Notes under the pieces: generated by a model
What the model was told of the DNA's origin: nothing
The model's input: the letters and a program-made list of their open reading frames with translations, nothing else
The model's database searches: none
Made by a program: the position numbers and the translations under genes
Assembly (NCBI GenBank): GCA_044868295.1
Contig: JBIOWF010000299.1
Coordinates: 1 to 11,224 of the forward strand
Source of the DNA: JBIOWF01 sp044868295
Lineage (GTDB): Bacteria; Actinomycetota; Actinomycetes; Streptosporangiales; Streptosporangiaceae
Direction: 5' to 3'
Length of the DNA stretch: 11,224 nucleotides
Shown here: piece after piece, positions 5,399 through 11,224 of the stretch
Position numbering within the stretch: position 1 is the first letter of the stretch
Layout: every line of letters starts with the position of its first letter

Positions 5399-6490
5399 GT
5401 GAAGTTCCAGGTGAACCGCGATGTTCTCGCTGAGGCAGTGGCGTGGACGGCCCGGCTGCTGCCTGCCAGACCTGCCGTCCCCGTGCTGGCCGGCCTCCTG
5501 ATCGAGGCGGCGGAAGACGTTTACGTCTCCGCGTTCGACTACGACGTGTCGGCGCGGGCCGCGATCGAGGCCGACGTGGCCGAGCCCGGCCGGGTGCTGA
5601 TCCCCGGCAGGGTGCTCGCCGAGATCACACGAAACCTTCCGAACCAGCCGGTGGAGATCGTCACCAGCGGCTCCGAGGCCGTGCTGAGCTGCGGCAGCGC
5701 AGAGTTCGGCCTGCTCGCGATGCCCGCTGAGGACTTTCCCACCCTTCCGGCGATGCCGCCCAAGGTCGGCGCCGTGGGCGGGGGGATCCTCGCCACCGCG
5801 GTCGGCCAGGTGGCCGTCGCCGCCAGCCGCGACGACACGCTGCCCATGCTCACCGGGGTGCGGATCGACATCGACGGAGCCGACGTCTCAATGGCCGCGA
5901 CCGACCGCTACCGGATCGCGGCGAGGGAATTCCTTTGGCACCCGGAGCGCGCCGCCGAGCGGCGCGCCGTGGTGGTGCCCGCGAAGGTGCTGGCCGAGGT
6001 GGTTCGCACGGTGCGGGGCGGCGAAGTGTCGATCGGGCTGGACGAGCGCGTGGCCGGCTTCGAGAGCATGGGCCGTACGACCACGGTCCGGCTCTTGGAC
6101 GACCAGTTCATCGACTACCGCTCCCGGCTCTCGAACGACTGGACGATCCACGCCGACATGCGGGTGGCGCCCCTTGTCGAGGCCATCAAGCGCGTGGCTC
6201 TGGTCGCTGAGCGGAACACGGCGATCCGGCTGTCCTTCTCGGACGGTCAGGTGTTGATCCAGGCCGGCGGTGGGGAGATCGGCCGCGGCGCCGAGGTCGT
6301 CGAGGCCGATCTCCACGGGGAGGACATTCAGATCGCCTTCCAGCCCCAGTTCCTGCTCGACGGCTTGACGGGAGTCGAGACGGAGCATGTCCGCATCAAC
6401 ATGGACTCGCCCACTCGCCCCGCCCTGATCGCGAACGAGGGGGACGACCCCGACTTCCGCTACCTGGTGATGTCCCTCCGGCTGAGCTGA
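5399..6490 (+). CDS. dnaN: DNA polymerase III beta subunit (sliding clamp) paralogue
   Basis: The product is a 363-residue beta clamp, the ring that tethers DNA polymerase III and repair factors to DNA. Three repeated clamp domains of about 120 residues are expected. Recognisable landmarks are VKFQVNRDVLAEAVAWTARLLPARP at the start, VPVLAGLLIEA, RVLIPGRVLAEITRNLP, EFGLLAMPAEDFPTLP, the central LPMLTGVRIDI...AATDRYRIAAREF (the actinobacterial form of the TDGHRLA loop) and the tail YLVMSLRLS. The canonical tail is MP(V/M)RL, and here the conserved proline of the partner-binding pocket is Ser. The GTG start at 5399 has a strong AGGAGGT (5386-5392) six bases upstream. The open frame extends back to 5264, but that part does not look like clamp. 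The gene is not beside dnaA or recF, so it is almost certainly an extra copy rather than the main dnaN. It may serve repair, translesion synthesis or a specialised replication role. It stands alone and ends at a shared hairpin. Confidence 0.93.
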   Translation: MKFQVNRDVLAEAVAWTARLLPARPAVPVLAGLLIEAAEDVYVSAFDYDVSARAAIEADVAEPGRVLIPGRVLAEITRNLPNQPVEIVTSGSEAVLSCGSAEFGLLAMPAEDFPTLPAMPPKVGAVGGGILATAVGQVAVAASRDDTLPMLTGVRIDIDGADVSMAATDRYRIAAREFLWHPERAAERRAVVVPAKVLAEVVRTVRGGEVSIGLDERVAGFESMGRTTTVRLLDDQFIDYRSRLSNDWTIHADMRVAPLVEAIKRVALVAERNTAIRLSFSDGQVLIQAGGGEIGRGAEVVEADLHGEDIQIAFQPQFLLDGLTGVETEHVRINMDSPTRPALIANEGDDPDFRYLVMSLRLS

Positions 6491-6505
6491 CACGCGAGCC
6501 GAGAG

Positions 6506-6546
6506 CCGCAGGTCTTCCCGCCTACTCACGACGGCAAGACCTGCGG
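6506..6546. terminator. Bidirectional terminator-like hairpin between the clamp paralogue and the FadR-type gene
   Basis: CCGCAGGTCTT (6506-6516) pairs perfectly over 11 bp with AAGACCTGCGG (6536-6546) across a 19-base loop. It lies 15 bases after the clamp stop and just past the stop of the convergent regulator gene. The TT/AA at the inner end and the absence of a long U-tail are typical of high-GC actinomycete terminators. It can form on either transcript. Confidence 0.75.
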
Positions 6547-6548
6547 GA

Positions 6549-7238
6549 TCAGCCGGCCAGGTCCTGGGATTCGGTGAGGGCGATCAGGATGTGCTCCATA
6601 CACGCGTGCCCCGCCCGCTCGGCGGCGGTGGCGTCGCCGACGGCGATGGCTCGAACGATCGCGTCGTGCGGGATGTAGTTCTGCTCCAGGGAGCCGCCCG
6701 CGGCCGCGATGCTCGTGCGTAGCGCCGCGGAGAAGTCCGCGTACAGCTCGATCAGCACCCGGTTGTGGGTCGCTTCCACAACCGCGATGTGGAAGGCGAG
6801 GTCGGATTCGACGAACGCCTCCGGGTCCCCGGCCGCCCAGGCCTGCTCTCGCTCGGCGAGCACCGCCTCGATCGCGACGATGTCCGCGGCCGTTCGCCTG
6901 GTCGCGGCGAGCCGGGCCGCCTCGACTTCGAGCGCTCGACGAACCTCCAGGATCTCCAGCTGCTCGGCGGTGCGCAGCCGCCTCGCCATGGCGCCCGAGA
7001 GCTCGCTCGTGGCCCGAACGTAGGTCCCGTCGCCTTGGCGGCACTCAAGCAGGCCCGCGTGGGTCAGCGCCCGCACCGCCTCGCGCACCGTGTTACGGCC
7101 GACTCCGAGGTGCTCCGCGAGCACCGTCTCGGTCGGAATCTTGACATGCATCTTCCATGTGCCAGAGGTGATCTGCTCTTTCAGCTGGTCGATCACCTGG
7201 TCCACGAGAGACGCCCGCTGCGCGGTACGCAGGCTCAC
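6549..7238 (-). CDS. FadR-subfamily GntR transcriptional regulator (FCD domain)
   Basis: The gene encodes 229 residues, normal for the FadR/GntR type. The N-terminal winged helix (about 8-76) contains QVIDQLKEQITSGTW, IPTETVLAEHLGVGRNTVREAVRAL and the wing ECRQGDGTYV. The C-terminal all-helical FCD domain (about 88-222) has EVRRALEVEAARLAA, then ESDLAFHIAVVEATHNRVL, HDAIVRAIAVGD and GHACMEHI. Asp146, His150, His191 and His215 are the probable metal- or carboxylate-binding residues of this domain. Such proteins usually sense a small organic acid and control its catabolism or transport. No target gene is adjacent, so the ligand is unknown. The GTG start has GGAGGAGG six bases upstream. Palindromes just before the gene suggest autoregulation. 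It lies downstream of the XRE/TPR gene on the same strand but behind a terminator-like hairpin, so it probably has its own promoter. Confidence 0.93.
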   Translation of the reverse strand: MSLRTAQRASLVDQVIDQLKEQITSGTWKMHVKIPTETVLAEHLGVGRNTVREAVRALTHAGLLECRQGDGTYVRATSELSGAMARRLRTAEQLEILEVRRALEVEAARLAATRRTAADIVAIEAVLAEREQAWAAGDPEAFVESDLAFHIAVVEATHNRVLIELYADFSAALRTSIAAAGGSLEQNYIPHDAIVRAIAVGDATAAERAGHACMEHILIALTESQDLAG

Positions 7239-7261
7239 AGTCCGCCTCCTCCGGGGAAACC

Positions 7262-7319
7262 ATTCATCCCATGAATCAATGATTGGTCGACCCTAATTAT
7301 TCCAGAGCTCCGGGAACAA
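7262..7319 (-). promoter_or_regulatory. Candidate promoter and operators of the FadR-type gene
   Basis: Read on the minus strand, TTGTTC (7319-7314) and TAGGGT (7295-7290) form a -35/-10 pair with 18-base spacing. An 8-bp palindrome, GGTCGACC (7285-7292), overlaps the -10. A second palindrome, ATTCAT-CCC-ATGAAT (7262-7276), lies between the probable start site and the ribosome site. Both are reasonable sites for the GntR-type protein itself. The -35 falls in the loop of the preceding terminator hairpin. Confidence 0.5.
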
Positions 7320-7330
7320 GTCCGGAGCTC
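7305..7330 (-). terminator. Intrinsic-terminator-like hairpin after the XRE/TPR gene
   Basis: GAGCTCCGG (7305-7313) and CCGGAGCTC (7322-7330) form a perfect 9-bp stem with an 8-base loop. It begins 7 bases after the stop of the minus-strand XRE/TPR gene. On that strand the stem is followed by an A/T-rich stretch (TGGAATAATTAG) rather than a pure U-tail. Confidence 0.65.
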
Positions 7331-7337
7331 CAGGAGG

Positions 7338-8666
7338 CTATCGGGTGAGCACCGCCGAGGCGGTGGAGCCCGGCATGTTCACATGGATCCCGACGGCTTC
7401 GAGAGCCCTACGATACGCCTTCGCCTGTTCCTCGGGTGACCCGGCCTGCCCCCAGAGGTCGCCGAGCTCTCGCCAGGCCCGGCCGGTGTCCCTGTCGGGC
7501 CCCGCCGGCTTGGTGGCGAGCAGTTCCTCCGCCCTGCGCAGAGTGGGGGTGGCGTCTTCGGAGCGTGCCAAAGCGATTTCAGCAAGAACCAGGTGTGCCG
7601 TGGCGGCCGTCGTGCCGCGGGCGCCGAGCAGCAGATCAAGTGCCTGCCCCGCCAGATCGGCAGCGGATTCCGTGTCGCCGGTGCGTAGACGCACATGAGA
7701 CAGCACGACCAGGCTCCTGGCGTGCTCCAGCCGCTCGGTCGGAAAACCAGCGAAAACCGACGTCGCGGAGCTGGCGAGCTCGTTGGCTCGGTCCAAATCG
7801 GCGCCTTCCGGATCCGCGACCGTGAGCCGCGCCCAGTGCATCGCGATCCGAGCGAACCGGATCGCCATCCGGGCGGGCCGCCCGGTCGCTATGGCGTCCT
7901 CCGCCAACTGCACGGCAAGGGCCGAGTCCTCACCCTCCGCCGCGGTCACACTGGCCTGCCACAGAGCGAGAACATCGTTGCTGTGGTCGGTGACCTTGGG
8001 GATGCCGCTCGTGGAGAGCACGCGCTCCACGTAGGGAAGGCCCGTCTCCGTCTCGACCAGCGCCGCCGCCAGGTCGATGGCTACCTCGCCGTGGTTGATC
8101 CCTAGGCGGTCGACCTGGGCCAGCGCGTACGCCCCGAGATCCCGTGCGCGCAGCGTGTCGCCGGCCCGGTGGTAGCAGCGGCAGAGCGCGACGGCGAGCG
8201 GAAGGTCGGCAAGACGCTCCGGGTGTGCCGCGGCCTCGCGGCGGAGCCGCTCGTAGCTCTCGACCGCGCGTGGCGTGCGGCCCTGCACCTCCAAGGCGCG
8301 GGCCCGGCCGAGTCGCGCGTGCGCGGCCAGCATGGCGTTGTCCTCGCCGGCCGCCTTGACGATCTCACTGAAACGGTCGGCGGCCACGGCCGGGTCTCCG
8401 TGGTAGAGCTCCAGCTCCGCGTGACGCAGGCCGAGCTCGGTGTCGATGCGCTGGCGGGGCTCGATCCCGTGAAGGAGGAACTCGGTGGTGCAACCGAGTC
8501 GCTCAGCGAGCAGGCGCGCGACGACTGGCGTCGGCGTCCGTTTTCCGGACTCGATGAGCGAGACGTAACTGTCGGAAAGGTCGGGTCCGGCCAACTGGGC
8601 CTGAGACATGCGTCTGCTCAACCGCAATCCGCGGACGCGGTCACCGATGGTTCCCTGACTCGGCAT
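7338..8666 (-). CDS. XRE-family HTH regulator with C-terminal TPR repeats
   Basis: The product is 442 residues from the ATG at 8666. An N-terminal XRE/Cro-type helix-turn-helix (about 5-62) reads IGDRVRGLRLSRRMSQAQLA, then DSYVSLIESGKRTPTPVVARLLAERLGC. The rest is alpha-helical and Ala/Arg/Leu-rich, with recurring TPR-like units (for example YHGDPAVAADRFSEIV, YERLRREAAAHP, GRAWRELGDLWGQAG and EEQAKAYRRALEAVG). HTH-plus-TPR proteins of this kind bind DNA with the head and a peptide or protein ligand with the TPR superhelix. That general layout is known from the RNPP family, but membership in it is not shown here. The ATG was chosen because the HTH begins right after it. An upstream in-frame GTG (8753) would add 29 residues that look non-coding. 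The Shine-Dalgarno (GAGAG) is weak. A hairpin follows the stop. No membrane segment was seen. The target is unknown. Confidence 0.88.
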   Translation of the reverse strand: MPSQGTIGDRVRGLRLSRRMSQAQLAGPDLSDSYVSLIESGKRTPTPVVARLLAERLGCTTEFLLHGIEPRQRIDTELGLRHAELELYHGDPAVAADRFSEIVKAAGEDNAMLAAHARLGRARALEVQGRTPRAVESYERLRREAAAHPERLADLPLAVALCRCYHRAGDTLRARDLGAYALAQVDRLGINHGEVAIDLAAALVETETGLPYVERVLSTSGIPKVTDHSNDVLALWQASVTAAEGEDSALAVQLAEDAIATGRPARMAIRFARIAMHWARLTVADPEGADLDRANELASSATSVFAGFPTERLEHARSLVVLSHVRLRTGDTESAADLAGQALDLLLGARGTTAATAHLVLAEIALARSEDATPTLRRAEELLATKPAGPDRDTGRAWRELGDLWGQAGSPEEQAKAYRRALEAVGIHVNMPGSTASAVLTR

Positions 8667-8802
8667 GTGATCTCTCAGGGCGGGGAAGTGGTCAATGGTC
8701 CCGCTATGATGGCACGAAGGCACCGAATCGTGTAACCCTCCGTCAAGAATCACGACGGTGTAGGTTCGATCACGGCCCCGAAATTCCAGACAACTCGGGC
8801 GG

Positions 8803-9333
8803 CTAGTCGTCCCCGTCGTCCTTGCTCGGGAAAATCATCTGACAGACTTCCAGGTAAAGCGTCTCAGGATATGGGATGTAAGGAACCGACCGCAATGCCT
8901 GATCTTGGCCGGCCGATTCCATTACGAACTCACCGTAACCCAGCATTCGGCCAAGAAGCGACCGCTGGAAGCTCATATCCGTCACTTTGCTCAGGGGCAT
9001 CATCGCGACCCTGCGGGTGATCAGCCCGGTGGTGAGGAGCATGCGCTGGGAGGTGACGACGAAGTAGTCGACCGACCACTCGGCCACCTTCCAGACGAAG
9101 CGGATCAGGAGCAGCAGCCAGGCCCACCAGATGATGACGAGGGCCTCGCTGCCGGCGCCCGAACTCAGCCATTTGCTGAGCAGGCCGGCGAGAATGAGTC
9201 CACCGAAGATTTCGGCGACCGGCCTGAGAAGCACGGCGGGATGGCGCCGCACCATGATGACTTGATGCTCGTGGGGGAGTAGGTAGCGGTTGACCGACGA
9301 CGGGGCTGAGTCCCCGTGGGTCACAAGTCTCAT
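8803..9333 (-). CDS. Membrane-anchored bacterial PH-domain protein (bPH2/DUF304 type)
   Basis: The product is 176 residues. A short N-terminal region contains YLLPHEHQVIMVRRHPAVLL, the typical lead-in of this family. Two membrane helices follow, at about 34-54 (PVAEIFGGLILAGLL) and 64-84 (ALVIIWWAWLLLLIRFVW). A cytoplasmic bacterial PH-like domain covers about 85-165, with the family hallmarks DYFVVTSQRMLLTTGLITRR, MMPLSKVTDMSFQRSLLGRMLGYGEF and SAGQDQALRSVPYIPYPE. It ends in an acidic tail, KDDGDD. The family is widespread in actinobacteria and its biochemical role is not settled. Its ATG overlaps the stop of the upstream 58-residue membrane protein gene (ATGA), so the two are translationally coupled and probably work together in the membrane. 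The spacing to the next gene downstream on this strand (XRE/TPR) is about 135 bases, with no clear terminator. Confidence 0.92.
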   Translation of the reverse strand: MRLVTHGDSAPSSVNRYLLPHEHQVIMVRRHPAVLLRPVAEIFGGLILAGLLSKWLSSGAGSEALVIIWWAWLLLLIRFVWKVAEWSVDYFVVTSQRMLLTTGLITRRVAMMPLSKVTDMSFQRSLLGRMLGYGEFVMESAGQDQALRSVPYIPYPETLYLEVCQMIFPSKDDGDD

Positions 9334-9506
9334 GTCAGACGCGCGAAGAACTGGGAGACCGAGGTGGCCGCGCTCACCACGCCGGTCATGGCACCGCGAA
9401 CGGTGTCGGCCGCGTCAGCGGGCCTCGACAACAGGTAGAAACCGACGAGACCTATGGCCGACCACTTGAGAATCTTCTTGACCTGCACTGCCGTCTCCAC
9501 TCCCAT
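9330..9506 (-). CDS. Small single-pass membrane protein, 58 aa, coupled to the PH-domain gene
   Basis: The product begins MGVETAVQVKKILKWSAIGL. A basic patch (KKILKW) is followed by one hydrophobic helix (about 14-26, ending VGFYLL) and then an Ala/Thr/Val-rich, probably amphipathic tail containing SRPADAADTVRGAM and ending SQFFARLT. It is conserved in style with short proteins found beside PH-domain genes in other actinomycetes. No function is known to me. The frame extends upstream to 9611, but ATG 9506 was chosen because earlier codons (RPPRSGDERG) look non-coding and a -10-like TAATCT ends 7 bases before this ATG. There is no Shine-Dalgarno before it, which suggests a leaderless mRNA. The stop codon shares ATGA with the PH-domain gene start. 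Confidence 0.78.
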   Translation of the reverse strand: MGVETAVQVKKILKWSAIGLVGFYLLSRPADAADTVRGAMTGVVSAATSVSQFFARLT

Positions 9507-9513
9507 GACGTAT

Positions 9514-9541
9514 AGATTACCCGGGCACCCAGTTCGGTAAA
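9514..9541 (-). promoter_or_regulatory. Candidate promoter giving a leaderless mRNA for the 58-aa/PH-domain operon
   Basis: On the minus strand TTTACC (9541-9536) and TAATCT (9519-9514) are separated by 16 bases. TAATCT ends 7 bases before the ATG at 9506, which puts transcription initiation at or next to the A of the start codon. No ribosome-binding sequence precedes the ATG. Leaderless starts of this geometry are common in actinobacteria. Confidence 0.5.
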
Positions 9542-9549
9542 GCTGTAAA

Positions 9550-9566
9550 GGCCGGAACATCCGGCC
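9550..9566 (-). terminator. Terminator-like hairpin after the 72-aa gene
   Basis: GGCCGG (9550-9555) and CCGGCC (9561-9566) form a 6-bp stem with a 5-base loop, about 16 bases after the 72-aa gene's stop. On the minus strand the stem is followed by TTTACAGCTTTACC, a broken T-rich tail. The second TTTACC in that tail is the -35 candidate of the next operon. Confidence 0.5.
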
Positions 9567-9582
9567 CCGATATGGACCTCTT

Positions 9583-9801
9583 TCATCCCCGCTCCGCGGC
9601 GGCCGTCGCAAGGACTCGAAGGTGCTTGCGCGCGATCCGTTCCACCAGCTCGGGATGTGCGTGGCCGGTCACCTCCACGGCTCCGTGGTGGGCGGCCTCG
9701 ATACAACGCGTGACGGTCGCCGGGGGGTGAACCCCCGCGAACTCGTCCGTGAGCGCGGCATGGACATGCTCGTAGCGTCCATTGCCCGGAAGCTGACTCA
9801 T
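9583..9801 (-). CDS. Small helical protein, 72 aa, possibly of the three-helix-bundle dimerization domain type
   Basis: The protein begins MSQLPGNGRYEHVHAALTDE and appears to be three short helices: a first (YEHVHAALTDEFAG), a second after a PP turn (PPATVTRCIEAAHHGAVEV) and a third (HPELVERIARKHLRVLATAAAE). The pattern of an F/V-rich first helix, a 'V..C/V..A' second helix and a 'P.LVER.AR..L' third helix resembles a widespread short actinobacterial family annotated as a three-helix bundle dimerization domain. I recognise the pattern but am not certain. It has no membrane segment or signal peptide. The ATG at 9801 is preceded by GGGAGAG at good spacing. The gene stands between upp and the coupled membrane pair, each with its own signals, so it is probably monocistronic. 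Its function is unknown. Confidence 0.75.
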   Translation of the reverse strand: MSQLPGNGRYEHVHAALTDEFAGVHPPATVTRCIEAAHHGAVEVTGHAHPELVERIARKHLRVLATAAAERG

Positions 9802-9889
9802 GGCTCTCCCAGATGCGCGTCCCCGTTCGCGAAGAACACAAAGAGACGTATCGATTACTCTACGTACCCGGGTGAGCGCAGGTTGTAAC

Positions 9890-9922
9890 TACGGCGGGAA
9901 ACCTGTGAGAGTCCAGGCCGTA
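9890..9922. other. Nested hairpin between upp and the 72-aa gene (possible upp terminator or structured RNA)
   Basis: TACGGC (9890-9895) pairs with GCCGTA (9917-9922). Inside it CCTG (9902-9905) can pair with CAGG (9914-9917, sharing one G). On the plus strand a purine bulge GGGAAA and a TGAGAGTC loop result. It begins about 13 bases after the upp stop, so on the minus strand it may serve as the upp terminator. On the plus strand it resembles part of a cobalamin riboswitch core, which is treated as a tentative finding only. Confidence 0.4.
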
Positions 9923-9934
9923 CCGTGGGGAAAT

Positions 9935-10573
9935 TCAGACGACCCCGTAGAGCCGGTCCCCGGCGTCGCCGAGGCCCGGCATGATGTAGCCCTGCTCGTT
10001 GAGCCGCTCGTCGAGCCCCGCCGTGACGACCCGGATGGGCTTGCCCGAGCCCTTGAACAGCTCGTCCAGATGCGCGATGCCCTCAGGGGCCGCCAGCAGG
10101 CAGATCGCGGTGACGTTCATCGCGCCCCGGTCGAAGAGGAACTGGATCGCCGCGCCGAGCGTGCCCCCCGTCGCCAGCATCGGGTCGAGCACGTAGCACT
10201 GGCGCCCGGAAAGATCCTCCGGCAGGCGCGTGGCATAGGTCTGGGCCTTCAGTGTCGACTCGTCGCGGAGCATGCCGAGGAAGCCGACCTCCGCGGTCGG
10301 CAACAGGCGGGTCATGCCGTCGAGCATCCCAAGGCCGGCCCGCAGGATGGGCACCACCAGGGGAAACGGGCGCGCCAGCCGTACACCGTGTGCCGGAGCC
10401 AGGGGAGTCTGCACCGTCACGTCGTTGATGAGGACATCCCGCGTCGCCTCGTACGCGAGGAGCGTCACCAGTTCGTCGGCCAGGCGGCGGAACGTCGGCG
10501 AGTCGGTGCGGACGTCACGCAGCGTCGTCAGCTTGTGCGCGACAAGGGGATGATCAACGACGAGGGTGTCCAT
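9935..10573 (-). CDS. upp: Uracil phosphoribosyltransferase
   Basis: The enzyme converts uracil and PRPP to UMP and pyrophosphate in pyrimidine salvage, in the cytoplasm. The product is 212 residues, close to the usual 208-210. Diagnostic segments are DHPLVAHKLTTLRD at the start, the PRPP-side LRAGLGMLDGM, the PRPP-binding loop YVLDPMLATGGTLGAA and the uracil-binding C-terminus GYIMPGLGDAGDRLYG. The ATG at 10573 fits the family start (MDTLVVDHPL). The open frame reaches back to 10633, but those residues are unlike the family. No good ribosome site precedes the ATG: AAGG is about 14 bases away. A TAACTT hexamer ends 8 bases before the ATG, so a leaderless or near-leaderless transcript is possible. 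The gene diverges from the TadA-associated gene, a common actinobacterial arrangement. Confidence 0.97.
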   Translation of the reverse strand: MDTLVVDHPLVAHKLTTLRDVRTDSPTFRRLADELVTLLAYEATRDVLINDVTVQTPLAPAHGVRLARPFPLVVPILRAGLGMLDGMTRLLPTAEVGFLGMLRDESTLKAQTYATRLPEDLSGRQCYVLDPMLATGGTLGAAIQFLFDRGAMNVTAICLLAAPEGIAHLDELFKGSGKPIRVVTAGLDERLNEQGYIMPGLGDAGDRLYGVV

Positions 10574-10714
10574 GGCTACACAAGTTACCTTCCCAAGGGG
10601 TGACGATCGACGCCGCATGCCTTGTTTGATCACAATTTGGCCTGAGGACCATACGGCGAGATCCTGAGTCTGGGACGATTACCTGACGTGAGGACCGCGT
10701 CGGTGGGGATGACG

Positions 10715-11203
10715 ATGACAGACGTAGACGCGCTTGACTTCGCCATCGTGGTCTATCGCGAGGATGACCACTGGGAAGCCGAGATGCTTCCGGCCGTGCT
10801 CATCTCGGACCTCCGCGGGCTGATCCACGCCCTCCGGCAGACACCGAGCATGGGCACCACGATTGGCCTGGTCGCCGTTGGGGATGACTTCTTCGTGGCG
10901 CTTAGGGTCTTCGGTGAACGCGTGAGCGTTTTCCTGTCCGACATCACGGCGTCCTGGGACTGGCCGCTCGCACAGCAGATCCTCGAATACCTCGACGTTC
11001 CCGTCCCCGAGGAGGAGGAGTTGGACAGCGTTCTTCCCGCCGGAGACCTGTCGATCTTCACGGACCTCGGGCTGGACGAGATGGAGCTCGGGGCACTGTC
11101 CGGGGACCTCGACCTGCTGCCTGATGAGGTGCTGTCCAGCATCGCCGCGCGGCTGGGCTTCTCCCAGCCGTTTGAACGCGCCGTCGACGCCGCTCTCGGC
11201 TGA
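10715..11203 (+). CDS. tRNA adenosine deaminase-associated protein
   Basis: The 162-residue acidic protein starts MTDVDALDFAIVVYREDDHW. It has conserved segments LRGLIHALRQTPS, GTTIGLVAVGDDFFVALRVFG, SVFLSDITASWDWPLA, an acidic linker PVPEEEELD, and GDLSIFTDLGLDEMELGAL with DLLPDEVLSSIAARLGF at the end. This matches the actinobacterial family found immediately upstream of tadA, the deaminase that makes inosine at the tRNA wobble position. A partner or accessory role is inferred only from that constant linkage. The ATG at 10715 was preferred because GGTGGGG (10702-10708) lies six bases before it. ATG 10709 and GTG 10688 are in-frame alternatives. The gene diverges from upp. Only 21 bases follow its stop. 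They include an ATG at 11219 that may be the start of tadA, but too little is visible to annotate. Confidence 0.92.
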   Translation: MTDVDALDFAIVVYREDDHWEAEMLPAVLISDLRGLIHALRQTPSMGTTIGLVAVGDDFFVALRVFGERVSVFLSDITASWDWPLAQQILEYLDVPVPEEEELDSVLPAGDLSIFTDLGLDEMELGALSGDLDLLPDEVLSSIAARLGFSQPFERAVDAALG

Positions 11204-11224
11204 CCTCGGGATCCCGCCATGCCC

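Noticed and set aside
5888..6529. A 213-codon minus-strand open frame across the clamp gene
   Set aside because: It is antisense to a well-supported clamp gene, has no recognisable motif, and runs through the terminator hairpin.
8667..8753. Start of the XRE/TPR protein at the upstream GTG 8753
   Set aside because: The 29 added residues have no family character and the HTH begins just after ATG 8666.
11219..11224. Start of tadA at the ATG at 11219
   Set aside because: Only two codons are visible and no strong ribosome site precedes them. It is expected from gene order but not supportable.
1..11224. CRISPR array, tRNA, rRNA or insertion sequence
   Set aside because: No regularly spaced repeats, no cloverleaf with a T-loop consensus and no transposase frame with terminal inverted repeats were seen on either strand.

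Overview
This is a high-GC chromosomal segment from an actinobacterium. G/C-ending codons, GTG starts, the MATE/dnaB pairing, and a tRNA-adenosine-deaminase-associated protein divergent from upp all fit the Streptosporangiales (Nonomuraea, Streptosporangium and relatives). The genus is an inference. No transposase, phage gene, tRNA, rRNA or CRISPR array is visible.

Layout. Bases 1-1034 (-) hold the N-terminal 344 residues of a MATE/DinF-type exporter. It diverges from dnaB, the replicative helicase (1347-2714, +), across about 310 bp carrying a run of DnaA-box-like 9-mers. Convergent to dnaB is a YqjM-type Old Yellow Enzyme (2778-3878, -). This is divergent from a small ArsR-type regulator (3998-4345, +), and a perfect 39-bp inverted repeat lies between them. 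Next is a secreted HNH nuclease gene (about 5096-4367, -) that is frameshifted at an 11-bp tandem repeat. A sliding-clamp paralogue of DnaN follows (5399-6490, +). A strong hairpin separates it from a convergent FadR-type GntR regulator (7238-6549, -).

Upstream of that regulator on the same strand lie an XRE-HTH/TPR regulator (8666-7338), a translationally coupled pair of membrane proteins (58-aa one-helix protein 9506-9330 and PH-domain protein 9333-8803), a 72-aa helical protein (9801-9583) and upp (10573-9935). The window closes with a TadA-associated protein (10715-11203, +); tadA itself probably begins at or just beyond the right edge.

Functional reading. Housekeeping genes (dnaB, upp, the TadA-associated protein) flank accessory or regulatory modules. 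The OYE/ArsR pair looks like a self-contained electrophile- or redox-response unit. The most unusual observations are: (1) A/T-ending codon patches in dnaB that coincide with the two classic DnaB intein insertion sites although no intein is present; (2) an 11-bp repeat whose copy number sets the reading frame of a secreted nuclease; (3) a second, ectopic sliding clamp with an altered C-terminal partner-binding tail; (4) the DnaA-box run upstream of dnaB; and (5) the 39-bp operator. I found no clearly novel multi-gene system.
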